NCBI RefSeq assembly: GCF_001613425.1
Contig: NZ_BDCI01000008.1
Coordinates: forward strand, 62,001 to 126,000
Direction: 5' to 3'
Source of the DNA: Nocardia vulneris
GTDB lineage: Bacteria > Actinomycetota > Actinomycetes > Mycobacteriales > Mycobacteriaceae
DNA length: 64,000 nucleotides
The translations under genes and the position numbers were made by a program. Every line of letters begins with the position of its first letter. Position 1 is the first letter of the stretch. Positions 35,160 to 47,336 of the stretch are shown here, piece after piece. The notes under the pieces were generated by a model that searched no databases, was not told the origin of the DNA, and saw nothing but the letters and a program-made list of their open reading frames with translations.

Positions 35160-37817
35160 TCAGCCTGCGGGGGCGGGCTCCGGCGGGAGGAAGTCGGCCG
35201 GGGACGGGAATTGCAGTCCCTCGGGGGCCGGAGCCTCGGCAGGTGCAGGTGCAGGTGCAGGTGCAGGTGCAGGTGCAGGTGCAGGTGCAGGTGCGGGGGC
35301 AGCGCCCTGTCCCGGAGCCTGGCGACCCGCCTCCTGCTGGTAGGTGTCGTTGAACGTCTTCCACACCGTGGTGACGATCCCGGTCGCCTGGTTCAGGATC
35401 AGCGAGCCGTGTTCGAAGTCCGAGCGCAGGCCGTTGGGCACGGTGTAGGCGTCACTCTGCGGGATGCCGAGAACGCCTGCGTCGCCGCCGAGTTGCAGGA
35501 AACGGTCGAGAATCTTGCCGAGCACCTCGATGACCTTGCCGTCCGGCCCGGCGTAGACGTAGCCGTTGGCGAACTTGGCGTACTGCCGTCCTTGCGCGGC
35601 GGTCATCGGCTCGGTTTGCGGCGCGCCGAGCGGCCCGTCCGCGCCACCCTTGGCGGCCCAGTGTTTGGCGATGGGGTTCTGGTCGACCATGGCGAGCAGC
35701 TTCTTGGTGAGCGCGGCCAGCGCGGCGAGGTCGGGTTTGTTGCGTGGCGCGGCCTGGGGTGCGGCCGGCGCCGCCTGGCTCTGCTCGGTGCCGGTCCCGT
35801 TGTTCGCGTAGCTGTCGGTGCTGTTCCCGCTGTCGGCGAGCCCGGCGCCACCCGCGACACTCGCGGCGATGCCCCGGATCCGATCCATCAGGTCGTAGGC
35901 GGCGTCGCCGGGGCACGAGGTGTTGCCGACGTCGCGATGGGCGAACACGATGGGCAGTTGCACCGCCTGACCCATGGCGTAGGAGGTGTATTCGGTGCCT
36001 TCGGAGTACATCGTGGTGTAGCCGGTCGGGTCGAGGTGCGCGATCTTCGAGCGCCAGCCGATGAAGTTGCCGATGGCATTGATCGCCGCCTCGCTCGGCG
36101 GCTCGGATTCGTGGTTGCCCATCAGCGCGACACCCGCGGTGTTCTCGTTGAACCCGCCCGCGTGCGCGCCCTGCACCGCGCGGGTGAGTCCGCCCGCGCG
36201 GCCCTCGAAGATCTGGCCGTACTTGTCGACCAGCGCGTTGTAGCCGATATCGCACCAGCCCAAAGTCTGTGCGTGATAGGTGTAGATCGCGCGGACGATG
36301 CCCGCGGATTCCTCGGGGGAGTAGTCGTTGCGACCCGCGGTGTGGTGCACGGTGATGCCGCCGAGGCCGTCACCGCCGGGGCCGTCGTCGTAGGTGGGTT
36401 CTTCGCAGCGGATGTTCTCGTCCGCACCCCAGCCGGCGCGGCTGATCACGGCGGGACCACCGCTGGGCAGCACCTCGGCGACCTTGTGCAGCGCACCGTC
36501 GATGGCGCCGCGGCCCGGATCGATGAGCACGGCGGTGAGGTCGAGCGCGGACATCTGCGCGGGATCATCCGAGCGCGCGGGCGTCACGGGGGCGACCGTG
36601 TCGTCCGGTGTCGTCGCCGCGGCGGGCTTACGGGTGACCAGCATCTGCACCGCGTTGGTGGTGCCGACGTAGAGCGGTTCGGTGCCGGTCTTGCCGCCGG
36701 GGGCGGTGCGATCGGTGCGGCGGGTGTCGACCTCTTCGGTGTCGAACCACGGACCCCAGCTGCCGTCGGCCTGGCGGGCCCGGATCAGCGCCTTGGTGTG
36801 CGCCAGATCCTTCGAGGTGAGGGCGACGACGCTGAACGGCGTGTCCCGCGACACCTCCTTCACCTGCGCACCGACCTGATCGGTCAGCTCGGGCGGGACG
36901 GCGCCGGGAGCCAGCGCGGGCGTGTCGGGCGTGGTGCCCGGCGGCAGATGGCTGGGATCGGCGATGAACTGCGTGCCCGCGGCCGCACCCGGTGCGGGGG
37001 CCGGAACCGGGCTCTGATCTGCGACGTCCGGTCCGGGCAGCGGCGTCTGTCCGGGAGTATCGGCCTGCGCGGGAGTTTGCGCGATCTGGCCTGGCGCTGA
37101 ACTCTGTGCCGGAAGCGGTGTTTGCCCCGGAACTGTGGCCTGCGGCGCTGGTCCGGGGGCAGCGGCCTGCGCAGGAAGCGGTGTTTGGCCCGGCGCGGTG
37201 ACTTGCGGTGTCTGTCCGGGAGCTGCGGCCTGCGCTGGAAGTGGTGTTTGTCCCGGTGCGGTGGCTTGCGGCACTGGCCCGGGCGCTGCGGCCGGTCCGG
37301 GAGGTGGTGTTTGCCCCGGGGTCGCGGCTTGCGCGGGAAGCGGAGTCCGGCCGGGCGTGGCGGCCTGTCCTGGGACCTGTGTCTGACCAGGTGTGGCGGC
37401 CTGTCCGGGGCGGGGAGCGGCGGGCTGGCCCGGGGCGGTCGCCTGTCCGGGAGCGGCGGGCCCGTTCAGCTTGGGTAGGGGGATCTCCTTGGGTAGCTGC
37501 ACGCCCGGCGGCAGCGGTAGGCCCTCGGGGATTCGAATGGACGCGGGCAAGGGCAGCATCCGCAGGTCGGACAGGCGCAGGTCGGGCAGGTCCAGTCCGG
37601 TCAGTTCGCGCAGCGGCAACACGATATCGGGCGCCGAATTCAGCACCACCTCGGCGAGTTGCGCCGGTACCGCCGCGAGTTCGGTGTCGGTGGTCTGCCG
37701 ATATTCGGACGAGTCGCTCATCGTGAGCACCGCGAGCGGGGCCGCTACCGCAAGGGTGGTGACAACCGGGAGGACGTAGGAACGTTTCGGTTTGCGGTAC
37801 GGCACGAGCTTCTCCAT
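35160..37817 (-). CDS. Large secreted N-acetylmuramoyl-L-alanine amidase (PGRP type)
   Basis: The protein has 885 residues. A signal/anchor segment lies at about 12-33. A long Pro/Ala/Gln/Thr-rich stalk (about 115-280) is built of PGQTPLPAQAA-like repeats. An amidase/PGRP domain starts near ISRAGWGADENIRC; zinc-binding residues are expected in ITVHHTAGRN, in NENTAGVALMGNH and in FAHRDVGNTSCPGD. LGFP-like motifs follow (GPLGAPQTEP, AGVLGIPQSD), then an (Ala-Pro)-rich tail. It should cleave the peptide from peptidoglycan. It resembles M. tuberculosis Rv3811 as recalled. Convergent with the HAD gene. Confidence 0.9.
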   Translation of the reverse strand: MEKLVPYRKPKRSYVLPVVTTLAVAAPLAVLTMSDSSEYRQTTDTELAAVPAQLAEVVLNSAPDIVLPLRELTGLDLPDLRLSDLRMLPLPASIRIPEGLPLPPGVQLPKEIPLPKLNGPAAPGQATAPGQPAAPRPGQAATPGQTQVPGQAATPGRTPLPAQAATPGQTPPPGPAAAPGPVPQATAPGQTPLPAQAAAPGQTPQVTAPGQTPLPAQAAAPGPAPQATVPGQTPLPAQSSAPGQIAQTPAQADTPGQTPLPGPDVADQSPVPAPAPGAAAGTQFIADPSHLPPGTTPDTPALAPGAVPPELTDQVGAQVKEVSRDTPFSVVALTSKDLAHTKALIRARQADGSWGPWFDTEEVDTRRTDRTAPGGKTGTEPLYVGTTNAVQMLVTRKPAAATTPDDTVAPVTPARSDDPAQMSALDLTAVLIDPGRGAIDGALHKVAEVLPSGGPAVISRAGWGADENIRCEEPTYDDGPGGDGLGGITVHHTAGRNDYSPEESAGIVRAIYTYHAQTLGWCDIGYNALVDKYGQIFEGRAGGLTRAVQGAHAGGFNENTAGVALMGNHESEPPSEAAINAIGNFIGWRSKIAHLDPTGYTTMYSEGTEYTSYAMGQAVQLPIVFAHRDVGNTSCPGDAAYDLMDRIRGIAASVAGGAGLADSGNSTDSYANNGTGTEQSQAAPAAPQAAPRNKPDLAALAALTKKLLAMVDQNPIAKHWAAKGGADGPLGAPQTEPMTAAQGRQYAKFANGYVYAGPDGKVIEVLGKILDRFLQLGGDAGVLGIPQSDAYTVPNGLRSDFEHGSLILNQATGIVTTVWKTFNDTYQQEAGRQAPGQGAAPAPAPAPAPAPAPAPAPAPAEAPAPEGLQFPSPADFLPPEPAPAG
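35241..35294 (-). repeat. Hexanucleotide microsatellite (AGGTGC) x9
   Basis: Nine perfect copies of AGGTGC encode nine Ala-Pro dipeptides near the C-terminus of the amidase. The perfect tandem array suggests slippage-driven, in-frame length variation. Confidence 0.95.
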
Positions 37818-38019
37818 TCAGGTCGAACCAGTGATCGTGTCGAACAGGGTTGCTTCCTGATGTATCAACGATCACAATAGTCACAACTGTCACATATCTA
37901 AACCTCTTGTTGAGGATTATGTGATTGCTCGAATGTAGCTCTCGGATTGTGGCCGGATGGAACGACATGCCGACAGGTATCGAATCCGCCCGGCCCTGGA
38001 AAACCGTGGGAGTGAACGG

Positions 38020-39441
38020 ATGCGACGCGAAACGGCACAGCGCACGGGGGGAGCACAAACGCGGGTGAAATTCGCGCGTAGCCCGCGAGGTGGCTTCGTC
38101 CGGCGACGACCGGGCTTGTCACCTGCGATAACCCTGCGCAGAGTGCTCGTGACAGGGGTGGCGGGCACGGCTGCCGCCACACTGCTGCTGCTCTGGTCCG
38201 CGCCGGGGGAGTTGCCGTATCGCACGGTGGCCGGGCCCGGTCACGGCCGTGGCATGAGCCAGCTCGGCGCGCTGGCGAACGCCCAGGAGGGCTGGACGGC
38301 CGAACGCATCCTCGACTACTACTACCCGGGCGCGAAGCTCGGCACCATTGCGGCAACCACCGTCGGCATCCGGCTCACCGCCCAGGACGACTCCACGCTC
38401 GACGCCTTCTCGGGCGCCGGTCTGCGCGTCGCCGGGCAACTCGTCGAGCCGGGGCAGGCCGCGCACCTCACATTGCTGCCGGGTGGCGGTGCGAACGTCG
38501 TGGTGACCGTCGGCTGTGATGGCGAAGTGCTGTGGCAGGCCGCGACCGAGGATCCGTGGATCCATCCCGTCGATCCCGGCCCGAATCGTCCTGCCGCCGA
38601 ACATCTCACGCTGTGCGGCGGCTCGGCCTACCGAGGTGCGCTCGGTTTGGCGGAGGAGAACGGGGCGGCGCGCACGGTCAACCGGGTCGATGTGGAGGAC
38701 TACCTGCTCGGGGTCGTCCCGGCCGAGGTGCAGGCCAACTGGGCGGACAAGGGCGCGAACGAGGCACTGCGCGCGCAGGCGATCGCGGCGCGCTCGTATG
38801 TGCTTGCGGAGCACCGTTATCCGTACGCGCAGAGCTGTGACACCACCGACTGCCAGGTGTATCCCGGTACGGACAAAGAGGATCCGCGCGCGGCCGCCGC
38901 GATCGCCACGACGGCGGGCACGGTCATGGTGCGGGACGGGCGAATTCTGCGGTCGGAGTACTCCTCCGCGCCCGGCGGTGGCGAACCCGCCGACATCTAC
39001 ACCTTCGAGGTCGGGCCCGCGCTGACCGATCTCGCACCGAATGTGGTTGCGCCGCCGATAGATCCACGCACGCAGACGGCCGTCGGGGAATCGGCGATCG
39101 ATGTCGAGTACCGGCGGATCGGCGGTGCGGCGAGCGCGGTGGGCACACCACTCGGCCCGGAGATGGTCCTGCCCGAGAACGCGGGCACCTACCGCATGTT
39201 CACCAACGGCGTCATCATCTCGACCGAGACGCTCGGCGCGCAGGTCGTCGACTTCACCACGCTGCTGCAGCTGGTGCCGGATCCGGTCGCGCACGAATCC
39301 GCGCCGACCGGCGGCATCCCGCCCACGGCGTCCGCGACCTGGCCGGGCAGCACCGCCGCGCCGACCACCGCATCGACGCCGACCCCGCGGCCGACGCCGG
39401 GTCTGCCGCTGCCGGCCACCCCCGCGGACGGGGGTCGCTGA
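38020..39441 (+). CDS. SpoIID/LytB-domain secreted protein
   Basis: The protein has 473 residues from the ATG at 38020 (GTGGGAG seven bases upstream); an in-frame ATG at 37957 lacks a ribosome site. A basic N-terminus and one hydrophobic segment anchor or export it. GHGRGMSQLGALANAQEGWTAERIL and YYYPG, then VNRVDVEDYLLGVVPAEV, QAIAARSYVLA, CDTTDCQVYPG and EYSSAPGGG are SpoIID/LytB signatures. Relatives cleave or bind glycan strands. The C-terminus is Pro/Thr-rich. It is divergent from the amidase, another wall enzyme. Confidence 0.88.
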   Translation: MRRETAQRTGGAQTRVKFARSPRGGFVRRRPGLSPAITLRRVLVTGVAGTAAATLLLLWSAPGELPYRTVAGPGHGRGMSQLGALANAQEGWTAERILDYYYPGAKLGTIAATTVGIRLTAQDDSTLDAFSGAGLRVAGQLVEPGQAAHLTLLPGGGANVVVTVGCDGEVLWQAATEDPWIHPVDPGPNRPAAEHLTLCGGSAYRGALGLAEENGAARTVNRVDVEDYLLGVVPAEVQANWADKGANEALRAQAIAARSYVLAEHRYPYAQSCDTTDCQVYPGTDKEDPRAAAAIATTAGTVMVRDGRILRSEYSSAPGGGEPADIYTFEVGPALTDLAPNVVAPPIDPRTQTAVGESAIDVEYRRIGGAASAVGTPLGPEMVLPENAGTYRMFTNGVIISTETLGAQVVDFTTLLQLVPDPVAHESAPTGGIPPTASATWPGSTAAPTTASTPTPRPTPGLPLPATPADGGR

Positions 39442-39473
39442 CCAGCGCTACCGCGAGTGTTGTTGCGCGGCCA

Positions 39474-39974
39474 TCACTCCGGGACGCCGTCGCCGAGTGC
39501 CTCGGTGAGCGTGCGGAGCAGTCCCGCGAGTTGCTCGCGCGCGTCCGCGTCCAGCGCGGCGAGCATGCGCTGCTCGTTCGCCATGTGCTGGGGCAATAGC
39601 TCATCGATCGTCCGGCGGCCCGCCGGGGTGAGCCGGACTCGGATCACCCTGCGGTCCTCCGGGCACGGGATGCGTTCCACCCAGCCCTTGGTGGCCAGGC
39701 GGTCGATCCGATTGGTGATCGCGCCCGAGGTCACCATCGCCACCTTGAGCAGCGCGCCCGCGGTGAGTCCTTCTTCGCTGCCGGAGCGGCGCAGCGTGGC
39801 GAGTACGTCGAACTCCCAGAACTCCATGTCGAAGCCGCCGAAGAAGCGCTTCAGCTCGTGCTCGAAGAGCCGCGACAGCCGCTGAACCCGGCCGATCACG
39901 GCCATCGGCGAGACATCGACCTCGGGTCGTTCCCGGTTCCAGTGCTGGGTGAACAGGTCTACCGCGTCCGCCAT
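39474..39974 (-). CDS. MarR-family transcriptional regulator
   Basis: This 166-residue protein has a winged helix covering LLKVAMVTSGAITNRIDRLATKGWVERIPCPEDRRVIRVRLTPAG, the classic MarR recognition helix and wing. The ATG at 39974 has AGAGGAG upstream. It is divergent from the EamA exporter at 40082, with repeated sites between them, so it most likely represses both genes and responds to a compound the exporter removes. Confidence 0.9.
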   Translation of the reverse strand: MADAVDLFTQHWNRERPEVDVSPMAVIGRVQRLSRLFEHELKRFFGGFDMEFWEFDVLATLRRSGSEEGLTAGALLKVAMVTSGAITNRIDRLATKGWVERIPCPEDRRVIRVRLTPAGRRTIDELLPQHMANEQRMLAALDADAREQLAGLLRTLTEALGDGVPE

Positions 39975-40015
39975 AGTGACTCCTCTCACCTTCAAGAATC
40001 TTAATGTTAAACAAC

Positions 40016-40060
40016 TTGACGTTGAGATACCTGTACGAGTAGATATTTCAACGTTGAGAT
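40016..40060. promoter_or_regulatory. Paired candidate MarR operators
   Basis: TTGACGTTGAGAT (40016-40028) and TCAACGTTGAGAT (40048-40060) share CGTTGAGAT and lie 32 bp apart in the MarR-EamA divergent region. The second includes the perfect palindrome TCAACGTTGA. Spacing of about three turns suits two dimers on one DNA face. Confidence 0.65.
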
Positions 40061-40081
40061 TATCAATGAGGAGCGAACGAC

Positions 40082-41011
40082 ATGACCATAAGCCCAACCC
40101 CGCGCACCGGCACCTCGTACGCGGGCACCCTGGCGCTGACCGCCCTCACCCCCATCGTCTGGGGTTCCACCTACGCCGTCACCACCGAATTCCTGCCGCC
40201 GGACCGCCCGCTGTTCACCGCGCTCATGCGGGCGCTGCCCGCCGGACTGGTGCTGCTCGCCTTCGCTCGAATGCTGCCCCGCGGCATCTGGATCGGCCGG
40301 GCCGTCGCCCTCGGCATCCTCAATATCGGCGCGTTCTTCCCGCTGCTGTTCCTGGCTGCGTACCGGCTGCCCGGCGGTGTGGCCGGCGTCCTCGGCGCGG
40401 TCGCACCGATGTTCGCCCTCGCCTTCGCGACCGTAGTGCTCGCGGAAAAGCCCAACGGGCGCAAGGTGATTGCCGGTGTGATCGGCGTCTTCGGCGTCGC
40501 GCTCGTGGTCTTGAAGGCCAACGCGCAGCTGGACACCGTCGGCGTCATCGCCGGACTGGCCGGAGCCGCGTCCATGGCGGCGGGCACCGTGTTCACCCAG
40601 CGCTGGGGGCGGCCCGAGGGGGTCGGCCCGCTGGTGCTGACCGGCTGGCAACTGACCGCCGGTGGCCTGTTCATCCTGCCGCTGGCCGTGCTCATCGAGG
40701 GCGCGCCGCCCGCACTCGACGGGCGTGCCATCGGTGGCTACCTGTACCTCGCCGTGATCGGCACCGCCGTGGCCTACTGGCTCTGGGTGCGCGGCATCTC
40801 CAAGGTGCCCGCCACCTCGGTCGCCTTCCTCGGGCTGCTGAGCCCGGTGTCGGCCGCGGTGATCGGGTGGATCGCGTTGGGTCAGGCGCTCGGCCCGCTG
40901 CAGGTGGCGGGGCTGGTCATCGCGCTGGCCGCGACCGTGTACGGCCAGCTCGCCGGACGCCCCGCGGCGGTCGTCCCGGCTCCGGCCCCCGCGCTGGTCG
41001 AGACCCGCTGA
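40082..41011 (+). CDS. EamA/DMT-family transporter
   Basis: This 309-residue protein has ten hydrophobic segments in two EamA repeats. The first begins ALTPIVWGSTYAVTTEFLPPDRPLF, a hallmark of the family, and the second begins GAASMAAGTVFTQRWG. GAGGAGCGAACGAC precedes the ATG. It probably exports a metabolite or drug under control of the divergent MarR protein. Confidence 0.9.
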   Translation: MTISPTPRTGTSYAGTLALTALTPIVWGSTYAVTTEFLPPDRPLFTALMRALPAGLVLLAFARMLPRGIWIGRAVALGILNIGAFFPLLFLAAYRLPGGVAGVLGAVAPMFALAFATVVLAEKPNGRKVIAGVIGVFGVALVVLKANAQLDTVGVIAGLAGAASMAAGTVFTQRWGRPEGVGPLVLTGWQLTAGGLFILPLAVLIEGAPPALDGRAIGGYLYLAVIGTAVAYWLWVRGISKVPATSVAFLGLLSPVSAAVIGWIALGQALGPLQVAGLVIALAATVYGQLAGRPAAVVPAPAPALVETR

Positions 41012-41036
41012 ACGCGCCGAGTAAACAGGGTTGACC

Positions 41037-41051
41037 TTGACGTAACGTCAA
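41037..41051 (+). promoter_or_regulatory. MerR-type operator palindrome
   Basis: TTGACGTAACGTCAA is a perfect 15-bp palindrome 43 bases before the MerR gene start, with TTGACC just upstream as a possible -35. Spacer-located palindromes of this kind are the normal site for MerR/TipA proteins, so autoactivation is likely. The core TTGACGT also occurs in the MarR-EamA region (40016). Confidence 0.65.
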
Positions 41052-41093
41052 CTTGCATGCTGGATACACCGACGAGAAAGAAGGGAGAAGGTC

Positions 41094-41849
41094 GTGCACA
41101 CCGAATGGTCCATCCAGGATCTGGCCAAGGCGGCCGGTACCACCAGCCGCACGCTGCGCCACTACGGCCAGCTCGGGCTGTTGCCGCCGAGCCGGATCGG
41201 CACCAACGGTTATCGCTTCTACGACCAGGACTCCCTGGTGCGGTTGCAACGCATCCTGCTGCTGCGTGAACTCGGCTTGGGCCTGCCGGTCATCGCCGAA
41301 GTACTTGCGGGCGAACAGGACACCGGTGCCGCACTGCGCACGCACCTGGAACTGCTCCGGCAGGAACAGGATCGGATCCGGCGCCAGATCGAGTCGGTGC
41401 AAACAACGCTGCACAAGACGGAAAGAGGTGAACAACTCATGGCAGCAGAGGTTTTCGACGGCTTCGACCACACGCAGTACAAGGACGAGGTGATCGAACG
41501 CTGGGGTAGGGAGGCCTACGACAGCGGTGACAAATGGTGGCGCGGGCTCACTGCGGAGCAGAAGCAGGCGCACATGCAGGCGGCCAAGGACATCGCCGCG
41601 GATTACGGCAGGGCACACGCTGCCGGGCTCACCCCCGACAGCCCCGAGGCCCAGGCGATCACCGCCCGCCACCGCGCCTGGATCGGCGACGGCTGGCAGG
41701 GCCGGGCCGTGGTGAAGGAGGCCTTCATCGGACTCGGCGAGATGTATGTCGCGGATCCGCGCTTCGGCGCGAACTACGACGTGCACGGCGCGGGGACGGC
41801 GGAGTTCGTCCGTGACGCCATGCGGGTCTACGCGGAGACACAGCTGTAG
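41094..41849 (+). CDS. MerR-family regulator with TipAS antibiotic-binding domain
   Basis: The protein has 251 residues. Residues 1-70 are the MerR winged helix (SIQDLAKAAGTTSRTLRHYGQLGLLPPSR), followed by a coiled-coil dimer helix and a TipAS domain from about 116 (FDGFDHTQYKDEVIERWG; KWWRGLTAEQKQ). The domain order is that of TipAL of Streptomyces. An in-frame ATG at 41439 (residue 116), preceded by AAAGAGGTG, could give a free TipAS domain as in tipA. The protein has no Cys at all, so it cannot form the covalent thiopeptide adduct known for TipA. Confidence 0.9.
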   Translation: MHTEWSIQDLAKAAGTTSRTLRHYGQLGLLPPSRIGTNGYRFYDQDSLVRLQRILLLRELGLGLPVIAEVLAGEQDTGAALRTHLELLRQEQDRIRRQIESVQTTLHKTERGEQLMAAEVFDGFDHTQYKDEVIERWGREAYDSGDKWWRGLTAEQKQAHMQAAKDIAADYGRAHAAGLTPDSPEAQAITARHRAWIGDGWQGRAVVKEAFIGLGEMYVADPRFGANYDVHGAGTAEFVRDAMRVYAETQL

Positions 41850-41929
41850 CTCGAGCTCTACCGACGGCCGGTGCGCGTAATGATGCGTGCCGGCCGTTTT
41901 CGGTGCGGTCGACCGAAAGGGGGCCAGAC

Positions 41930-42502
41930 ATGGCAGAGGCCGAGCCGCGCACCGCGGAACCCGGTGGCGTGGTCGCGACCGTCGCAGGGGTGCTCGCGAT
42001 CTGTGCCGCCCTGTTCGAACTGTGGGGCGAGCGGGCGGTGTTGAACGCCCTGCGTCATCAGCCACCGCATATCGACAAATCGCTCGCCGCATTCTCGATC
42101 GTGGGTGCGTTGCTCGCCGCGGTCGGCCTCGGCTACGGCGCTGTCCTGCTGTTGCGCCGCAACGAGACGGGTCGTTATCTCCTGATCGTCACCTCGGGCG
42201 TGCTGACCGTGACAGCCCTTGCCGCCCTGGTGGTTTCGCTCACCGGATACCAGCCCGACTACGGCATCGATTGGATTCCGGAGGAAGGCCGGGTGCTCGA
42301 AACCGTCAACGGCTTGTTCGGCGGGCTCATCGGCAGCTTGACCGCGCTGCTGCACCGCGACTGGCTGGCGGCTCTCGCCTCCGCGGTCTTCCCGCTCGCC
42401 GTGTTCATCCTGGCTTCGTCCCGCTATACCGCCCGCTGGCTCGAGTTCACCCCGGCCCGCCGTCACGCCGAGCGAACGAGCTACGCCACTCTCGACGTCT
42501 GA
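41930..42502 (+). CDS. Small four-helix membrane protein, unknown function
   Basis: The protein has 190 residues from the ATG at 41930 (GAAAGGGGG upstream). Four hydrophobic segments are visible at about 12-30, 48-72, 80-102 and 135-165. LLRRNETGRYLLIVTSG and the exit RWLEFTP parallel LLRRKQFGRMLVVVG and RWLAHTP in the larger protein at 29507-30526. The next gene encodes another relative. No known family recognised. Confidence 0.7.
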   Translation: MAEAEPRTAEPGGVVATVAGVLAICAALFELWGERAVLNALRHQPPHIDKSLAAFSIVGALLAAVGLGYGAVLLLRRNETGRYLLIVTSGVLTVTALAALVVSLTGYQPDYGIDWIPEEGRVLETVNGLFGGLIGSLTALLHRDWLAALASAVFPLAVFILASSRYTARWLEFTPARRHAERTSYATLDV

Positions 42503-42584
42503 TCCGTGCCGCGCCCCCCGTAACCAGGGCTCGATCGACAGCCCTGTTCCCGGTAGGGTTCCCGCGTATCACGAGGGGGGTTCG

Positions 42585-43190
42585 ATGAACGATCCACATG
42601 GCCGGCCCGGCAATCACTTTCCGCCACCGCCACCGCCACCGCGTCCGCCTTCCGAGGTGCTGGCCGGCCTGACCGCGTGCGTCGGTGGTGTGGGTGTCTG
42701 CGGCGGTTCGCTCCTCGGCGTCCACCTGTTGCGGACGGTAGACAGGATCAAGGAACCGAAAGTCGGCGACCGCGAGTTCCTGAAGACCTACGACGCCTGG
42801 AAACTCACCGCGGACGTCCATTTCGGGCTGGAAATCCTGCTGGTCGTTTCGGCGTTCATGGCCGGGATCCTCGCGCTCGGCGGCCTGTTGTACCTCGGCG
42901 GCAAACCGCTCGGCCGCCCGATGCTGCTCATCGGGGGTACCTGGACCTTCGTCGGCGGCCTGGTCTGTGCGGTCTACGGCAACGAGCGCGGCTTGGCCAT
43001 CGACGCGGAAACCTCCTTCCTGGCGCTCGTCTGCGGCGCGACCGTCGCCCTGACCGCGACGGTCCTCGCGCTCGCCGCGCCGCCGACCGCCCCGGTCCCC
43101 ACTCCTCACCTCGCCCCGCAACCCTTCCCTGCGCCCCCTCCGTACCCGAATCCCCAAGGCGGGCACCCCCCGCAGCCGATCCGCCCCTGA
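42585..43190 (+). CDS. Small membrane protein with poly-Pro N-terminus, unknown function
   Basis: The protein has 201 residues; ACGAGGGGGG precedes the ATG. A short N-terminus with eight consecutive Pro leads into four hydrophobic segments, and the C-terminus is again Pro-rich. The third helix region YLGGKPLGRPMLLIGG parallels the GR-containing loop in the two related proteins (29507, 41930). It is probably co-transcribed with the upstream gene. The 276-base gap before glf holds a palindromic repeat. Confidence 0.7.
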   Translation: MNDPHGRPGNHFPPPPPPPRPPSEVLAGLTACVGGVGVCGGSLLGVHLLRTVDRIKEPKVGDREFLKTYDAWKLTADVHFGLEILLVVSAFMAGILALGGLLYLGGKPLGRPMLLIGGTWTFVGGLVCAVYGNERGLAIDAETSFLALVCGATVALTATVLALAAPPTAPVPTPHLAPQPFPAPPPYPNPQGGHPPQPIRP

Positions 43191-43217
43191 TCGAGGACGG
43201 GTACGGACGATCCATGA

Positions 43218-46626
<3,409 letters not shown>

Positions 46627-46630
<4 letters not shown>

Positions 46631-47253
46631 GTTCGGGTACAGCCGACAACACGGCGGTGAGTCAGCCGCTGCAGAGTTCGAACGGGCACGGCGGACCGGT
46701 CTCTGCGGTGCCGTCGAGCCCGCAGGTCCCGGCCGAGGTGAAGATTCTCAACGCGGTGCAGGCCACGATCGCCACCCCCGAGGTGATCAAGGCCGCGCGC
46801 GGGATGTCGCACTTCGGTGAGCACGCGCTCGGCTGGGTCGGCATCGCGGCCGCGGGCTGGGTCGTGGACAAGCCGCGGCGCAGGCAGTGGGCCGGGGTCG
46901 CGGTAGGCGCCGTCGGCGCGCACGCGGCCTCGATCGTGATCAAGCGGGTGGTCCGCCGCCCGCGGCCGAACGATCCGTCGGTGCAGGTCAACGTGTCGAC
47001 GCCGAGCAAACTGAGCTTCCCGTCCTCGCATGCCACCTCGACCACCGCGGCGGCCGTGTTGCTCGGCAGATTGACCGGGCTACCCTTGCCTGCGGTGCTC
47101 GTGCCGCCGATGCTGCTCTCCCGGGTTGTCCTCGGGGTGCACTATCCCTCCGATGTGCTCGCCGGTTCCGCACTCGGTGCCGCGTCCGCCGCCGTTGTGC
47201 TTGCCGCCGAAAAGAGACTCGATGACCGCACAAGAAAGAGCACTGGTAGGTGA
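46627..47253 (+). CDS. PAP2-family phosphatase, likely decaprenylphosphoryl-phosphoribose phosphatase
   Basis: The protein has 208 residues. The three PAP2 motifs are present: KRVVRRPRPN, SFPSSHAT and SRVVLGVHYPSDV, within a helical C-terminal half. It lies between glfT2 and ubiA, the position of M. tuberculosis Rv3807c, which is proposed to remove the 5-phosphate from decaprenylphosphoryl-phosphoribose. The start is a TTG overlapping the glfT2 stop; GTG at 46657 is an alternative. Confidence 0.88.
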
Positions 47254-47255
47254 CC

Positions 47256-47336
47256 ATGAGGGAGCGCAGCGAGCGAATCATGACACAGCGCGCGTCGCGC
47301 ATGACGAAGCCGAGCGTCAGCGAGGTGGCGTCATGA
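47256..47336 (+). CDS. Possible 26-codon minicistron coupled to ubiA
   Basis: An ATG two bases after the PAP2 stop opens a 26-codon frame (MRERSERIMTQRASR then MTKPSVSEVAS). Its TGA overlaps the ubiA ATG as ATGA. GGTAGGTG lies just upstream of the ATG. It could be a coupling peptide that carries ribosomes from PAP2 to ubiA. It may equally be the product of an inserted GAGCGCAGCGAGCG-type repeat without a protein role. Confidence 0.35.
   Translation: MRERSERIMTQRASRMTKPSVSEVAS

Noticed and set aside
35241..35294. Hexamer array considered as a CRISPR-like or regulatory direct repeat
   Set aside because: No spacers; it is a pure microsatellite inside a coding sequence.
35145..37100. 651-codon plus-strand frame opposite the amidase
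   Set aside because: Low-complexity shadow of the Pro/Ala-rich coding sequence; amidase motifs are on the minus strand.
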